Shown: piece by piece, positions 35,021-43,233 of the stretch
How positions within the stretch are numbered: the first letter of the stretch is position 1
Layout: each line of letters starts with the position of its first letter
Assembly (NCBI GenBank): GCA_045124505.1
Contig: JBGVLZ010000017.1
Span: 1-64,000, forward strand
Reading direction: 5' to 3'
DNA: 64,000 nt
DNA from: RGIG7213 sp045124505
GTDB lineage: Bacteria; Bacillota; Clostridia; Oscillospirales; CAG-272
Made by a program: the position numbers and the translations under genes
Notes under the pieces: generated by a model
Told to the model about the DNA's origin: nothing
The model's database searches: none
What the model saw: only the letters and a program-made list of their open reading frames with translations

Positions 35021-37510
35021 TTATTTGCAGTCATACCAGCTGTCCGCACTCTTCATATCTACCGTTAAGGTTACGGGCAGTGAAATGACGTTTTCCATTT
35101 CGTTTTTCAAAAGCTTCATGACCTCCTCAGCACACGCTCTGTCTGATTCTATAATCAGCTCGTCATGTACCTGCAGTATCAGATGTGCATCAAATCCGCT
35201 TTTTTCAAGCGCTTTTTGTGTGTTTACCATAGCAAGCTTGATTATATCGGCGGCGCTTCCCTGTATGGGACTGTTCATTGCAACACGCTCACCGAATGAA
35301 ACGAGGTTCTTTTTGGACGATGTAAGCTCTGGGATATACCTTCTCCTGCCGAATATCGTCTGTACATATCCAAGCTCGTGAGCCGAGCGTTTTATTTCGT
35401 TTAAATATGCGGCAACGCCGGGATAATTTGCAAGATAACCCTCTATATATTTTTTTGCAACTGCTCTGGGTACACCGATGTCCTGTGAAAGTGTGAAGTC
35501 GCCGATGCCGTAAACGATTCCGAAATTTACTGCTTTTGCACGGCGGCGCAACTCGGGGGTCACAGACTCAATATCAACGCCGAAAACACCTGATGCAGTC
35601 AAGGTGTGTATATCTTCGCCTGATGAAAATGCGCTTATCATGCGTTCATCTTCCGCTATTGCGGCAAGTATTCTGAGCTCTATCTGTGAGTAGTCTGCGT
35701 CTATCAGAACACGGTTGGACTCCTTCGCGATAAAAAATCTCCGAAGCTCTCGTCCTCGTTCTGTTCTTACGGGGATATTCTGCAGGTTAGGCTCTGTTGA
35801 TGAAAGTCTTCCCGTTGCGGTAACCGTCTGGTTGAAGCTTGTGTGTATGATGCCGTTTTCGTCCATCACCTTGAGAAGTCCGTCGGCATATGTGCTTTTT
35901 AATTTCGATACAGTCCTGTATTCTAGTATTTCATCTATTATCGGGTGATACGGGCTGAGCTTTTCCAAAACATCAACATTTGTACTGTAGCCCGTTTTTG
36001 TTTTCTTTTGCGCAGGAAGCATCAGTTCTTCGAAAAGCACGGTGCCCAGCTGCTTCGGAGAGTTTATATTAAACTCGTGTCCTGCAAGCTCATATATCCT
36101 CTGTATAAGAATATCAAGCTCAGACGAAAGACTGATGCCGAATGCTTCGAGTCCTTCTTTGTCTACACGGAAACCGCAATTTTCCATTTTAGCAAGAACG
36201 TATGACAGCGGAAGCTCAATTTCGTAGTACAGCTTTGATACGTGCTGTTCTTCAAGCAGGGAATTTAAAACGCCGTAAAGCTCATACAGTATACCGACAT
36301 TTTCTTCGGGCGTGCCTCCTGTTGTTTTTCCAAGGTAAGACAGGGCAAGGGCGGGCACTGTGTAATTGCCTTCACCCGAATTTAAAACGTATCCTGCAAG
36401 AAATGTATCAAATTTAATATTGATCTTACCGCAGACAGAATGGAAAAATTTACTGTTGTCACAAATGAAGGTGTTGTTTTTATAGAATGGAGATTCGGGG
36501 CAAAACTCGCTTACAAGTGCCTTTTTGCCGTCGTACAGTAAGATATCTTCGCTTTTGGTGATTATTGCAAATTCAAGTCCTGTAATACTGTCAAGCTCTT
36601 CTTTTGATATCCTTGTGAATGAAAGGTCATTTTCAGTCACCGCCTTCGGCGCGTCGAGTCCGAATTTTTTTATGAATGCACCGAATTCAAGCTCAGTAAA
36701 CAGCTTGTAAAGACAGTCGTTGTCACAGCCTTCTGAAAGTAATGGCAGCAGGGAATCGATGCAGGGAACTTCCTTGAAGATCCCTGCAAGCTCATATGAC
36801 ATATAGGCTGAGTCTTTTCCGTTTAAAAGCTTTTCTTTCACGGATTTTGTCAATCCTTCAAGGTCTGATGAATATATGCCGTCGAGCGATTTAAAATCCG
36901 CAATAAGCTTTAAGGCTGTCTTTTCTCCTATACCGGGGACACCGGGAATGTTGTCGGAGCTGTCACCCATTAAAGCCTTGATATCAACAAGCTTGTCGGG
37001 GGAGGCGTTATATTCCTCAAAAAAGCGTGCTTTATCATATACTTCAATACCGCTGTTCTTTACCAGAAGTACCTTTACACGGTCGCTTATCAGCTGAAGG
37101 GCATCTCTGTCGCCTGTAAGTATATATCCTTCGGTGTCTTCGCTTTCGTCGCATAGTCGGGCAAGTGTGCCGAGAATATCATCTGCTTCGTATCCTGCAC
37201 ATTCGAGTGTGTGAACGCCCATGGCGTTAAGAACATTTTTGGCATACGGGAGCTGCATGGCAAGCTCTTCGGGCATGCCTTTTCTTGTTGCCTTGTAGCC
37301 GTCATATTTAAGATGGCGGAATGTGGGGGCTTTCAAGTCGAAAGCGGCGGCACAGAAGTCAGGTCTTATTGATTGTATGTTTGAATTAACGGTGTTTACA
37401 AGACCGTATACGGCATTCGTAAACAGTCCGCTTTTTGTTGTCAGTGGACGTATGCCGTAATATGCCCTGTTTATTATACTGTTGCCGTCAATGGCGAGAA
37501 GCTTTTTCAT
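35021..37510 (-). CDS. polA: DNA polymerase I
   Basis: 829 aa repair and Okazaki-processing polymerase. N-terminal 5'-3' exonuclease (LLAIDGNSIINRAYYG, GYEADDILG, LTGDRDALQL, GIGEKTALKL) covers about 1-290. The middle region is short and lacks the acidic residues of an active 3'-5' exonuclease. The C-terminal polymerase has motif A (DADYSQIELRILA), the O-helix RRRAKAVNFGIVYG and motif C (QVHDELIIE). The missing proofreading site is common in Firmicutes PolA. The ATG at 37510 is supported by the N-terminal match. It heads a minus-strand unit with a lipoprotein and CBM9-like gene. Confidence 0.95.
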   Translation of the reverse strand: MKKLLAIDGNSIINRAYYGIRPLTTKSGLFTNAVYGLVNTVNSNIQSIRPDFCAAAFDLKAPTFRHLKYDGYKATRKGMPEELAMQLPYAKNVLNAMGVHTLECAGYEADDILGTLARLCDESEDTEGYILTGDRDALQLISDRVKVLLVKNSGIEVYDKARFFEEYNASPDKLVDIKALMGDSSDNIPGVPGIGEKTALKLIADFKSLDGIYSSDLEGLTKSVKEKLLNGKDSAYMSYELAGIFKEVPCIDSLLPLLSEGCDNDCLYKLFTELEFGAFIKKFGLDAPKAVTENDLSFTRISKEELDSITGLEFAIITKSEDILLYDGKKALVSEFCPESPFYKNNTFICDNSKFFHSVCGKINIKFDTFLAGYVLNSGEGNYTVPALALSYLGKTTGGTPEENVGILYELYGVLNSLLEEQHVSKLYYEIELPLSYVLAKMENCGFRVDKEGLEAFGISLSSELDILIQRIYELAGHEFNINSPKQLGTVLFEELMLPAQKKTKTGYSTNVDVLEKLSPYHPIIDEILEYRTVSKLKSTYADGLLKVMDENGIIHTSFNQTVTATGRLSSTEPNLQNIPVRTERGRELRRFFIAKESNRVLIDADYSQIELRILAAIAEDERMISAFSSGEDIHTLTASGVFGVDIESVTPELRRRAKAVNFGIVYGIGDFTLSQDIGVPRAVAKKYIEGYLANYPGVAAYLNEIKRSAHELGYVQTIFGRRRYIPELTSSKKNLVSFGERVAMNSPIQGSAADIIKLAMVNTQKALEKSGFDAHLILQVHDELIIESDRACAEEVMKLLKNEMENVISLPVTLTVDMKSADSWYDCK

Positions 37511-37802
37511 TTTGTCAGCCTTTCGTTTTTTTATCGTGTGCCATTATATCACATGATCTTTACCATTTCAAGTATAAAAATATTATTTTCCTTTTATGCA
37601 TATAAATTTTAACTTTTACGTGTCGATTTATCGGGTTATCTGCTCATGATAATGCTTATGCGGATAGGTGTCATCGTTTTTTTGCTCATGGGATGTTTTG
37701 CTTATGCGGCGCAAGCTAACTGATTCTGTTTGATCATCTTGAAAAGGCGAGGGAGAACGGCTTATCTCCGAATGAAGTGAGTGAAAGGGGGCACGCTTTT
37801 CA
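37511..37802. other. intergenic stretch upstream of polA
   Basis: No gene is supported. It includes the AT-rich region before polA and a stretch (37640-37710) where TGCTCATG and TGCTTATGCGG recur, without clear function. Confidence 0.4.
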
Positions 37803-37914
37803 GGGGGCGTCACGTTTCGCATTTGCGAAACCGACGGATGCGCTCAAAGTTTTACAGAATAAATATGTGCTGTATGCGCATCCGTTGAATTCACATCCGT
37901 GAATTGTGACGCCC
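37803..37914. repeat. palindromic repeat family B, copy 2
   Basis: About 112 bp with the same ends as copy 1 (GGGCGTCAC, GTGACGCCC) and the same small hairpins (GTTTCGC/GCGAAAC, AATTCAC/GTGAATT). The central stem is ACGGATGCGC/GCGCATCCGT, different in sequence from copy 1 but again fully paired. Confidence 0.85.
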
Positions 37915-37937
37915 TGAGAAATGAGCTGTCCTCGCCT

Positions 37938-38693
37938 TTATTTCATAAAAAGCAGGGAGAGGGCAATCGTCAGAAATCCCAGCGTCAGGTAAACAAGGCT
38001 CTTTTTCTCACCGCAGTATTTATACGCAAGAGGTAATAGCTCTTCGAAGGAAAGAAAGACCATTATACCCGCAGTGCAGGCAAAGGTTATTCCGTTGACC
38101 GTATCGTTCATTATCGGACGCAGTAAAGACCAGCCGATCAAAGCGCCGAGCGGTTCAGCTATGGCAGTCAAAGCTGCCATCATAAAACCGCGCTTCTTAC
38201 TGCCTGTGGCGTATGCTGTGGGAAGTGCTGTTGCAATACCCTCGGGAATATTGTGAATGGCAATTGCGAAAAAAGTGGGTATGGCTGTTTCCGCTCCTCC
38301 CAAAACCGCCATGAAAGTGACAAGCCCCTCGGGAAAATTGTGAATTGCGGTGGCGACGGCGGTATATATACCTGCTTTCATCATATGCGAGGAGTCTTCA
38401 TTTTTTTCGGGAAACAGAACACCGAGAATGAACATGACGGCAAATCCTGAAAAAAATCCTATATTTACACGCAAAAATCCCTCAAATGTGTCACCTCCGA
38501 GCAGATTTTGCGATTTTGAAAGTATCTCTGTAAACGAAACATAAAGCATGGCTCCTGCCGAAAAGGCAAGGCTTGCTCCCAAAAAACTGTTTATATTCTT
38601 ACTTTTACCCGTAAAAAATACGATACAGCCTCCAAGAGCTGCTGACATGCCTGCGATAAAAGTCAAAAGAAATGCGGTACTTACGTTGTTTAT
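37938..38693 (-). CDS. zupT: ZIP-family divalent metal transporter, non-canonical start
   Basis: Membrane protein of about 251 aa with eight hydrophobic segments and the ZIP metal-path motifs HNFPEGLVTFMA and HNIPEGIATALP in helices 4 and 5, which take zinc, iron or manganese inward. The open frame begins at a GTG (38700-38702) that lies inside the ribosome site GGAGGTGA. The codon 8 nt after GGAGG is an ATA (38691-38693), and an ATC precedes it; no ATG, GTG or TTG is at a usable distance. Family N-termini begin at about this position. Function is secure; the start is inferred. Confidence 0.88.
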   Translation of the reverse strand: MNNVSTAFLLTFIAGMSAALGGCIVFFTGKSKNINSFLGASLAFSAGAMLYVSFTEILSKSQNLLGGDTFEGFLRVNIGFFSGFAVMFILGVLFPEKNEDSSHMMKAGIYTAVATAIHNFPEGLVTFMAVLGGAETAIPTFFAIAIHNIPEGIATALPTAYATGSKKRGFMMAALTAIAEPLGALIGWSLLRPIMNDTVNGITFACTAGIMVFLSFEELLPLAYKYCGEKKSLVYLTLGFLTIALSLLFMK

Positions 38694-38818
38694 GATATTC
38701 ACCTCCGATTTTAAGTATATTCGTTTTCATGTGTCGACGTTACAGGGGATTTTTCGACCCAAAATGCAGAATTTACAAAAAGTTAAAAAAAATCTTTGCT
38801 GTAAATGGCAAAAAGCTA

Positions 38819-38847
38819 TTGCATTTTTTATGCGTGTAATATATAAT
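38819..38847 (+). promoter_or_regulatory. promoter of the mraZ division/wall cluster
   Basis: TTGCAT (38819-38824), 17 nt spacer, TATAAT (38842-38847), about 110 nt upstream of mraZ. The leader between them carries the GTGGA repeats. Confidence 0.75.
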
Positions 38848-38879
38848 GACGGTGTGACTGAGTGTCAGTAGATGTTATC

Positions 38880-38921
38880 AAAGTGCATAAATGTGGAGAA
38901 CTATGTGGATAATGTGGATAA
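38880..38921 (+). promoter_or_regulatory. GTG(GA) repeat boxes, candidate MraZ operator or DnaA boxes
   Basis: Four GTG-centred repeats: AAAGTGCATA, ATGTGGAGAA, TATGTGGATA and ATGTGGATAA, at 38883, 38893, 38905 and 38914 (9-12 nt apart). MraZ binds tandem GTGG-type repeats before its own gene, so autoregulation is the simplest reading. The last two also contain perfect DnaA boxes (TTATCCACA on the other strand, 38904-38912 and 38913-38921). Confidence 0.6.
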
Positions 38922-38959
38922 CTCAGGTACAAAATCATTAAAAAAGGAGGCAGAACGCT

Positions 38960-39382
38960 GTGTTTGTTGGTGAATTTGAGCATACAGTGGATACAAAAGG
39001 CAGAATATTTGTTCCTGTCAAGTTCCGTGACGAGCTTGGTTCTGCCATTTATATATCGTGCAGTTTCAGCGGCTGTGTTACCGTATATACCGAAAAATCA
39101 TGGAATGAGCTGTCTGAAAAAATATTAAGTGCCCTTCCTGCGATCAACGGTGAAGCGGCAAAGCGTTCCATATTCAGAAGAACTCAGAGTGCTGAGATAG
39201 ACTCCGGCGGAAGAATATTGCTTACCTCAAAGGTGAGGGAACATGCCAATATCGGTAAAAATGCGGTTATCGTCGGAATGGGCGACAGAATAGAAATATG
39301 GTCTGCAGAAAGATACGAACAGCTTGTTGATGAGGAAAATATTGACGATATCAAGACATTGTTCGCAAATTACGGTCTGTAA
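38960..39382 (+). CDS. mraZ: transcriptional regulator MraZ
   Basis: 140 aa SpoVT/AbrB-like double-fold protein that binds repeats upstream of its own operon. It shows FVGEFEHTVDTKGRIFVP at the start and the second repeat with SAEIDSGGRILL and GMGDRIEIWS. It is of normal length. The start is a GTG at 38960, 8 nt after AAGGAGG. It is first in the division/wall cluster, with candidate binding repeats in its leader. Confidence 0.95.
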   Translation: MFVGEFEHTVDTKGRIFVPVKFRDELGSAIYISCSFSGCVTVYTEKSWNELSEKILSALPAINGEAAKRSIFRRTQSAEIDSGGRILLTSKVREHANIGKNAVIVGMGDRIEIWSAERYEQLVDEENIDDIKTLFANYGL

Positions 39383-39396
39383 GGAGAAAATGTTCC

Positions 39397-40350
39397 ATGA
39401 GCAAGAATACATGCGCAGAAGACTTTTCACACTATTCCGTAATGCTTGATGAATGTATAGACGGCTTGAATATAAAGGAAGACGGTATATACTGCGACCT
39501 TACGCTCGGCGGCGGCGGACACAGTGAAAAGATCGCTCAAAAGCTTAAAGACGGACGGCTTATATGTGTTGACACTGATATCACCGCTATAAAGGCGGCA
39601 TCCGCAAGGCTTGAGAAGTACAGCGACAGAATAACATTTGTAAATAACAATTTTAAAAATATAGAGGATATCTTAGAGGGACTCGGCATAGAAAAAATTG
39701 ACGGAGCGCTTATTGATCTGGGGGTATCCTCTTTCCAGCTTGATTGTGCTGAAAGAGGTTTTTCGTATATGAACGACGCACCTCTTGATATGCGTATGAA
39801 TACGTCCGATCCCATTAGTGCATATGACATCGTAAATTCATACAGCGAAGAAGAATTAAAAAGAATTATATATACATACGGTGAAGAAAATTTTGCACCG
39901 CAGATCGCAGGTAAGATCGTGTCTTGCAGAGCTGAAAAACCGATAGAAACGACACTTGAGCTTGTGGATATAATAAAATCCGCCATGCCTGCCAAGGCGA
40001 AGGTAGGCGGACACCACCCTGCCAAAAGGACATTTCAGGCGATAAGAATTGCGGTCAACAGCGAGCTTGACATAATCGAACCTACACTGAGATCCCTTAT
40101 TTCTCATCTCGGTGAGGAAGGCAGACTTTGCGTTATAACATTCCATTCTTTAGAGGACAGAATAGTAAAGCAGACATTTGCCAATGCTTCGACGGGCTGT
40201 ACATGCCCGCCTGAATTTCCCGTATGCGTATGCGGTAAAAAACCTCTTATAAAAACTGTTACAAAAAAGCCGATACTGCCAAGTTCGGCTGAACTTGACG
40301 AAAATCCACGTTCAAGAAGCGCAAAGCTTCGAGTAGCACAGAAGATCTGA
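39397..40350 (+). CDS. rsmH: 16S rRNA (cytosine-1402 N4) methyltransferase
   Basis: 317 aa SAM-dependent enzyme that methylates C1402 in the ribosomal P site. Motifs: HYSVMLDECIDGL, the SAM loop DLTLGGGGHSEKI, LIDLGVSSFQLD, PLDMRMNTSDP, HPAKRTFQAIRIAVN and ITFHSLEDRIVK. Length is normal for RsmH (MraW). The ATG at 39397 has AAGGAG and is 14 nt after mraZ, the usual order. Confidence 0.96.
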   Translation: MSKNTCAEDFSHYSVMLDECIDGLNIKEDGIYCDLTLGGGGHSEKIAQKLKDGRLICVDTDITAIKAASARLEKYSDRITFVNNNFKNIEDILEGLGIEKIDGALIDLGVSSFQLDCAERGFSYMNDAPLDMRMNTSDPISAYDIVNSYSEEELKRIIYTYGEENFAPQIAGKIVSCRAEKPIETTLELVDIIKSAMPAKAKVGGHHPAKRTFQAIRIAVNSELDIIEPTLRSLISHLGEEGRLCVITFHSLEDRIVKQTFANASTGCTCPPEFPVCVCGKKPLIKTVTKKPILPSSAELDENPRSRSAKLRVAQKI

Positions 40351-40360
40351 AGGAGAAAAA

Positions 40361-40885
40361 ATGACAGCGGAAAAACATACACTTATAAACAAAACAGCTG
40401 AAAATCTCCCTGCTGTTCAGGAAAAAAGCATTATTGCTCCCGAAAATATAAAGGGACTTAAAATAAAAGAAAAAACCTTTACAAAACCCGCAAAATCCAA
40501 AACACCGATGCCGATGGGTACGATGTTTATGGCTGTTATATGTTCAATTTTGCTTATGTTCATCGTTTTTGTCGGTGTTCAGGTGAGCGACTATTCCACG
40601 CAGGTATCACAGCTCAGCACAGAGCTCAAGGGGCTTATCGAGGAAGAGGAAGAGCTTAATTTTGAACTGTCGCAGAAGCATGACCTCAAATACATAGAAC
40701 AGCAGGCGCAGGCAATGGGTATGGTAAAGGAAGATAAGCTCCCGAAAAAGTACGTCAGCGTTGCAGGAGGAGATTCATCGGAGGTTATTCTTGCTGAAAA
40801 AGAAGAAGACAAATATTCTTTTTCCGCACTTTTATCAGCCCTCGGAGAAAGCCTCGGTGAAATTCTGGAATACATCAAGGACTAA
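40361..40885 (+). CDS. ftsL: FtsL-like septum formation protein
   Basis: 174 aa single-pass membrane protein with a basic, flexible cytoplasmic N-terminus (about 1-45), one membrane helix (about 48-70) and an extracytoplasmic coiled coil (VSQLSTELKGLIEEEEELN to QQAQAMGM), then an acidic C-terminal part longer than in most FtsL proteins. Identification rests on this shape and its place between rsmH and ftsI. It is expected to bridge DivIB and FtsI/FtsW at the septum. GGAG precedes the ATG by 5 nt. Confidence 0.82.
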   Translation: MTAEKHTLINKTAENLPAVQEKSIIAPENIKGLKIKEKTFTKPAKSKTPMPMGTMFMAVICSILLMFIVFVGVQVSDYSTQVSQLSTELKGLIEEEEELNFELSQKHDLKYIEQQAQAMGMVKEDKLPKKYVSVAGGDSSEVILAEKEEDKYSFSALLSALGESLGEILEYIKD

Positions 40886-40934
40886 AGGAATATATTTGTA
40901 CGGTACAACTCATTGCTTGAAAGGGTGCTTTTAA

Positions 40935-43187
40935 ATAAACAATAACATAAAACCGAAAAAGATAAGCTGGCAGGACCGTTTCCTAATAGTTATCTTTGTT
41001 ATTTCATTTGTAATAGTAAGCGGCAGGCTTTTTTATCTGCAGATATGGAGCTACGACGATTATCAGAAAAAAGCCGCCGAAAACATAACACGCGAAACAT
41101 CCGTATCTGCTTCACGAGGCAGGATCTATGACCGAAACGGCATAATTCTTGCAGATAACAAAACGGTTGAACGCGTGTTTATTTCACCTGCGGACATTGA
41201 CGGAAATGCCGAAAGAAGGCTTATTGCCGAAAATCTTTCACGTATACTTGACGTTGATTACGATATGGTTTACGAAAAAGGCGGTCTTGTCAAACGTAAG
41301 GATGAAACAATAAAGAAGGGTGTAGGCAAGGAAGAAGCAGACATGGTCCGTGCATTTATTGCCGAATATAAGCTTGACTGCGTCCATCTTGTTACGGGTA
41401 CGGAAAGATTTTACCCTTACGGAAACCTGCTTTCGCATGTTTTGGGCTTTACAGGTACTGACGGGCAGGGACTTTACGGAATAGAATACCAGTATGACAA
41501 ATATCTCACAGGAACAGCGGGGAAGATAGTTACAGCCAAAAACGGGCTCGGCCTTGATATGCCGTATAAATACGAAAGCTATGTAAAAGCGGTAGACGGC
41601 TGTGATCTTGTTCTGACTATTGACTATAACATTCAGTGCATACTTGAAAAATATCTTGAAGAAGCGCTTGAGGCAGTTGATGCACAAAACCGTGTGACAG
41701 GCGTTATTATGGATCCTGATACGGGCGATATACTTGCAATGGCAACAAAGCCCGACTTTAACTGTAACGAGCCAAATACACTCGATGCCGCATCACAGAT
41801 CAAGCTTGACAGCTGCGGTTACGAGGTCGGAACAAAAGAATACAATCTTCTGAAAAGAGAGCTCCTTGGTGTAATGTGGTCAAACAAGGCGATAAATGAC
41901 CTTTATGAGCCGGGTTCTACATTCAAGGTCGCAACGTGCAGTATGGCACTTGAGGAAGATATAGTATCAAAAACCACACCGTATTATTGTCCGGGATATC
42001 ACATGGTAGAGGGATACGGTAAAATAAAGTGCCATAAAACATACGGCCACGGTGCTTTGGATTTCCAAACGGGTCTTCAGAAATCGTGTAACCCCACGAT
42101 GATGATAACTGCAGAAAAGCTCGGCAAGGAAAGATTTTATAATTATTATGAGTCATTCGGCTACAAAGAGCTGACAGGTATAGACCTCCCCGGTGAAGCA
42201 TCAACGTATTGCCATAAATACAGTAATTTCAATCAGACGGAGCTTGCGGTTTACTCATTCGGTCAGACGTTTAAGGTAACTGCAATAAGACAGCTTACAT
42301 CAATTTCAAGCGTTGCAAACGGCGGAAATATTGTTGTACCGCACGTTGTGAAGCAGATACTTGACGGTGATGGAAACGTAGTTTCAAATATCGATACTAC
42401 CGTAAAGCGTCAGGTCATATCGGCAAATACGGGAGAGCAGATATGCGATATACTTGAAAAGGGCGTTACAGAGGGTATAGGTGCAGCAAACGCATATGTT
42501 GCGGGATATAAGGTAGGAGCAAAGACGGGAACATCCGAAAAAAGAGATAAACAGGATGCAAACGGAACGTATCTGCTCCGTGTCGGTTCGTGCTTCTCTG
42601 TTGCTCCGGCAGATGATCCCGAGGTCACTCTGATAGTTGTGGTCGATGAACCGAATACAGAATTAAGCCGTGCGGAAGGCTCTATCGTTGCCGCACCTTA
42701 CAACAGCAAGATATTGGCTGAGGTGCTTCCGTATCTCGGAATTGAGCCTGATTATGCAGGCTCCGGCACAGACAGTAAACAGACTACAGTCGGAAGCTAT
42801 GTCGGCGCAGATGTAAATTCCGCCAAAAATAAACTCGAATCCCTCGGCTATGAGGTTACTGTCAAGGGCGACGGAAAGACTGTAATTTCACAGATGCCCA
42901 AGGCAGGCGACACACTCTTGATCAAAAACGGAAAAATAATACTTTACACATCCTCGGATGAACAGCAGAAGACAGTTAAGGTGCCTGATGTTGTGGGAAA
43001 ATCACCGAGTGATGCGAATAAGCTTGTTGTAAATGCAGGGCTTAATATAAGCGTAAGCGGTGCGGTTGGCACCAAAAACGCATACGCTGTAAAGCAATAT
43101 CCCGAGGCTGGAAGCACGGTTCCCGAAGGAACTGTAGTTACAATAGAATTTCTGCATATGGATGAGGTAATCGGAAGCACGGGCTAA
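40935..43187 (+). CDS. ftsI: FtsI/SpoVD-type class B penicillin-binding protein with PASTA domains
   Basis: Septal transpeptidase of about 750 aa. Membrane helix (about 17-40), SRGRIYDRNG dimerisation start, transpeptidase motifs STFK, SCN and KTGT, then two or three PASTA repeats (SYVGADVNSAKNKL, VPDVVGKSPSDANKL). The membrane helix and the SRGRIYDRNG region lie upstream of the first in-frame GTG (41175), so the gene must start earlier. From the in-frame stop at 40932 to 41174 there is no ATG, GTG or TTG. An ATA at 40935 lies 9 nt after AAAGG (40920-40924). Function is firm; the start is inferred. Confidence 0.88.
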   Translation: MNNNIKPKKISWQDRFLIVIFVISFVIVSGRLFYLQIWSYDDYQKKAAENITRETSVSASRGRIYDRNGIILADNKTVERVFISPADIDGNAERRLIAENLSRILDVDYDMVYEKGGLVKRKDETIKKGVGKEEADMVRAFIAEYKLDCVHLVTGTERFYPYGNLLSHVLGFTGTDGQGLYGIEYQYDKYLTGTAGKIVTAKNGLGLDMPYKYESYVKAVDGCDLVLTIDYNIQCILEKYLEEALEAVDAQNRVTGVIMDPDTGDILAMATKPDFNCNEPNTLDAASQIKLDSCGYEVGTKEYNLLKRELLGVMWSNKAINDLYEPGSTFKVATCSMALEEDIVSKTTPYYCPGYHMVEGYGKIKCHKTYGHGALDFQTGLQKSCNPTMMITAEKLGKERFYNYYESFGYKELTGIDLPGEASTYCHKYSNFNQTELAVYSFGQTFKVTAIRQLTSISSVANGGNIVVPHVVKQILDGDGNVVSNIDTTVKRQVISANTGEQICDILEKGVTEGIGAANAYVAGYKVGAKTGTSEKRDKQDANGTYLLRVGSCFSVAPADDPEVTLIVVVDEPNTELSRAEGSIVAAPYNSKILAEVLPYLGIEPDYAGSGTDSKQTTVGSYVGADVNSAKNKLESLGYEVTVKGDGKTVISQMPKAGDTLLIKNGKIILYTSSDEQQKTVKVPDVVGKSPSDANKLVVNAGLNISVSGAVGTKNAYAVKQYPEAGSTVPEGTVVTIEFLHMDEVIGSTG

Positions 43188-43233
43188 AGAATAAAAGGAA
43201 GTTTAAAAATATTTACTGAAAAAGGTGATATAT

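Noticed and set aside
38880..38960. Possible replication origin because of DnaA boxes upstream of mraZ
   Set aside because: Only two perfect boxes, no dnaA/dnaN neighbours and no AT-rich unwinding region next to them; MraZ repeats explain the site better.
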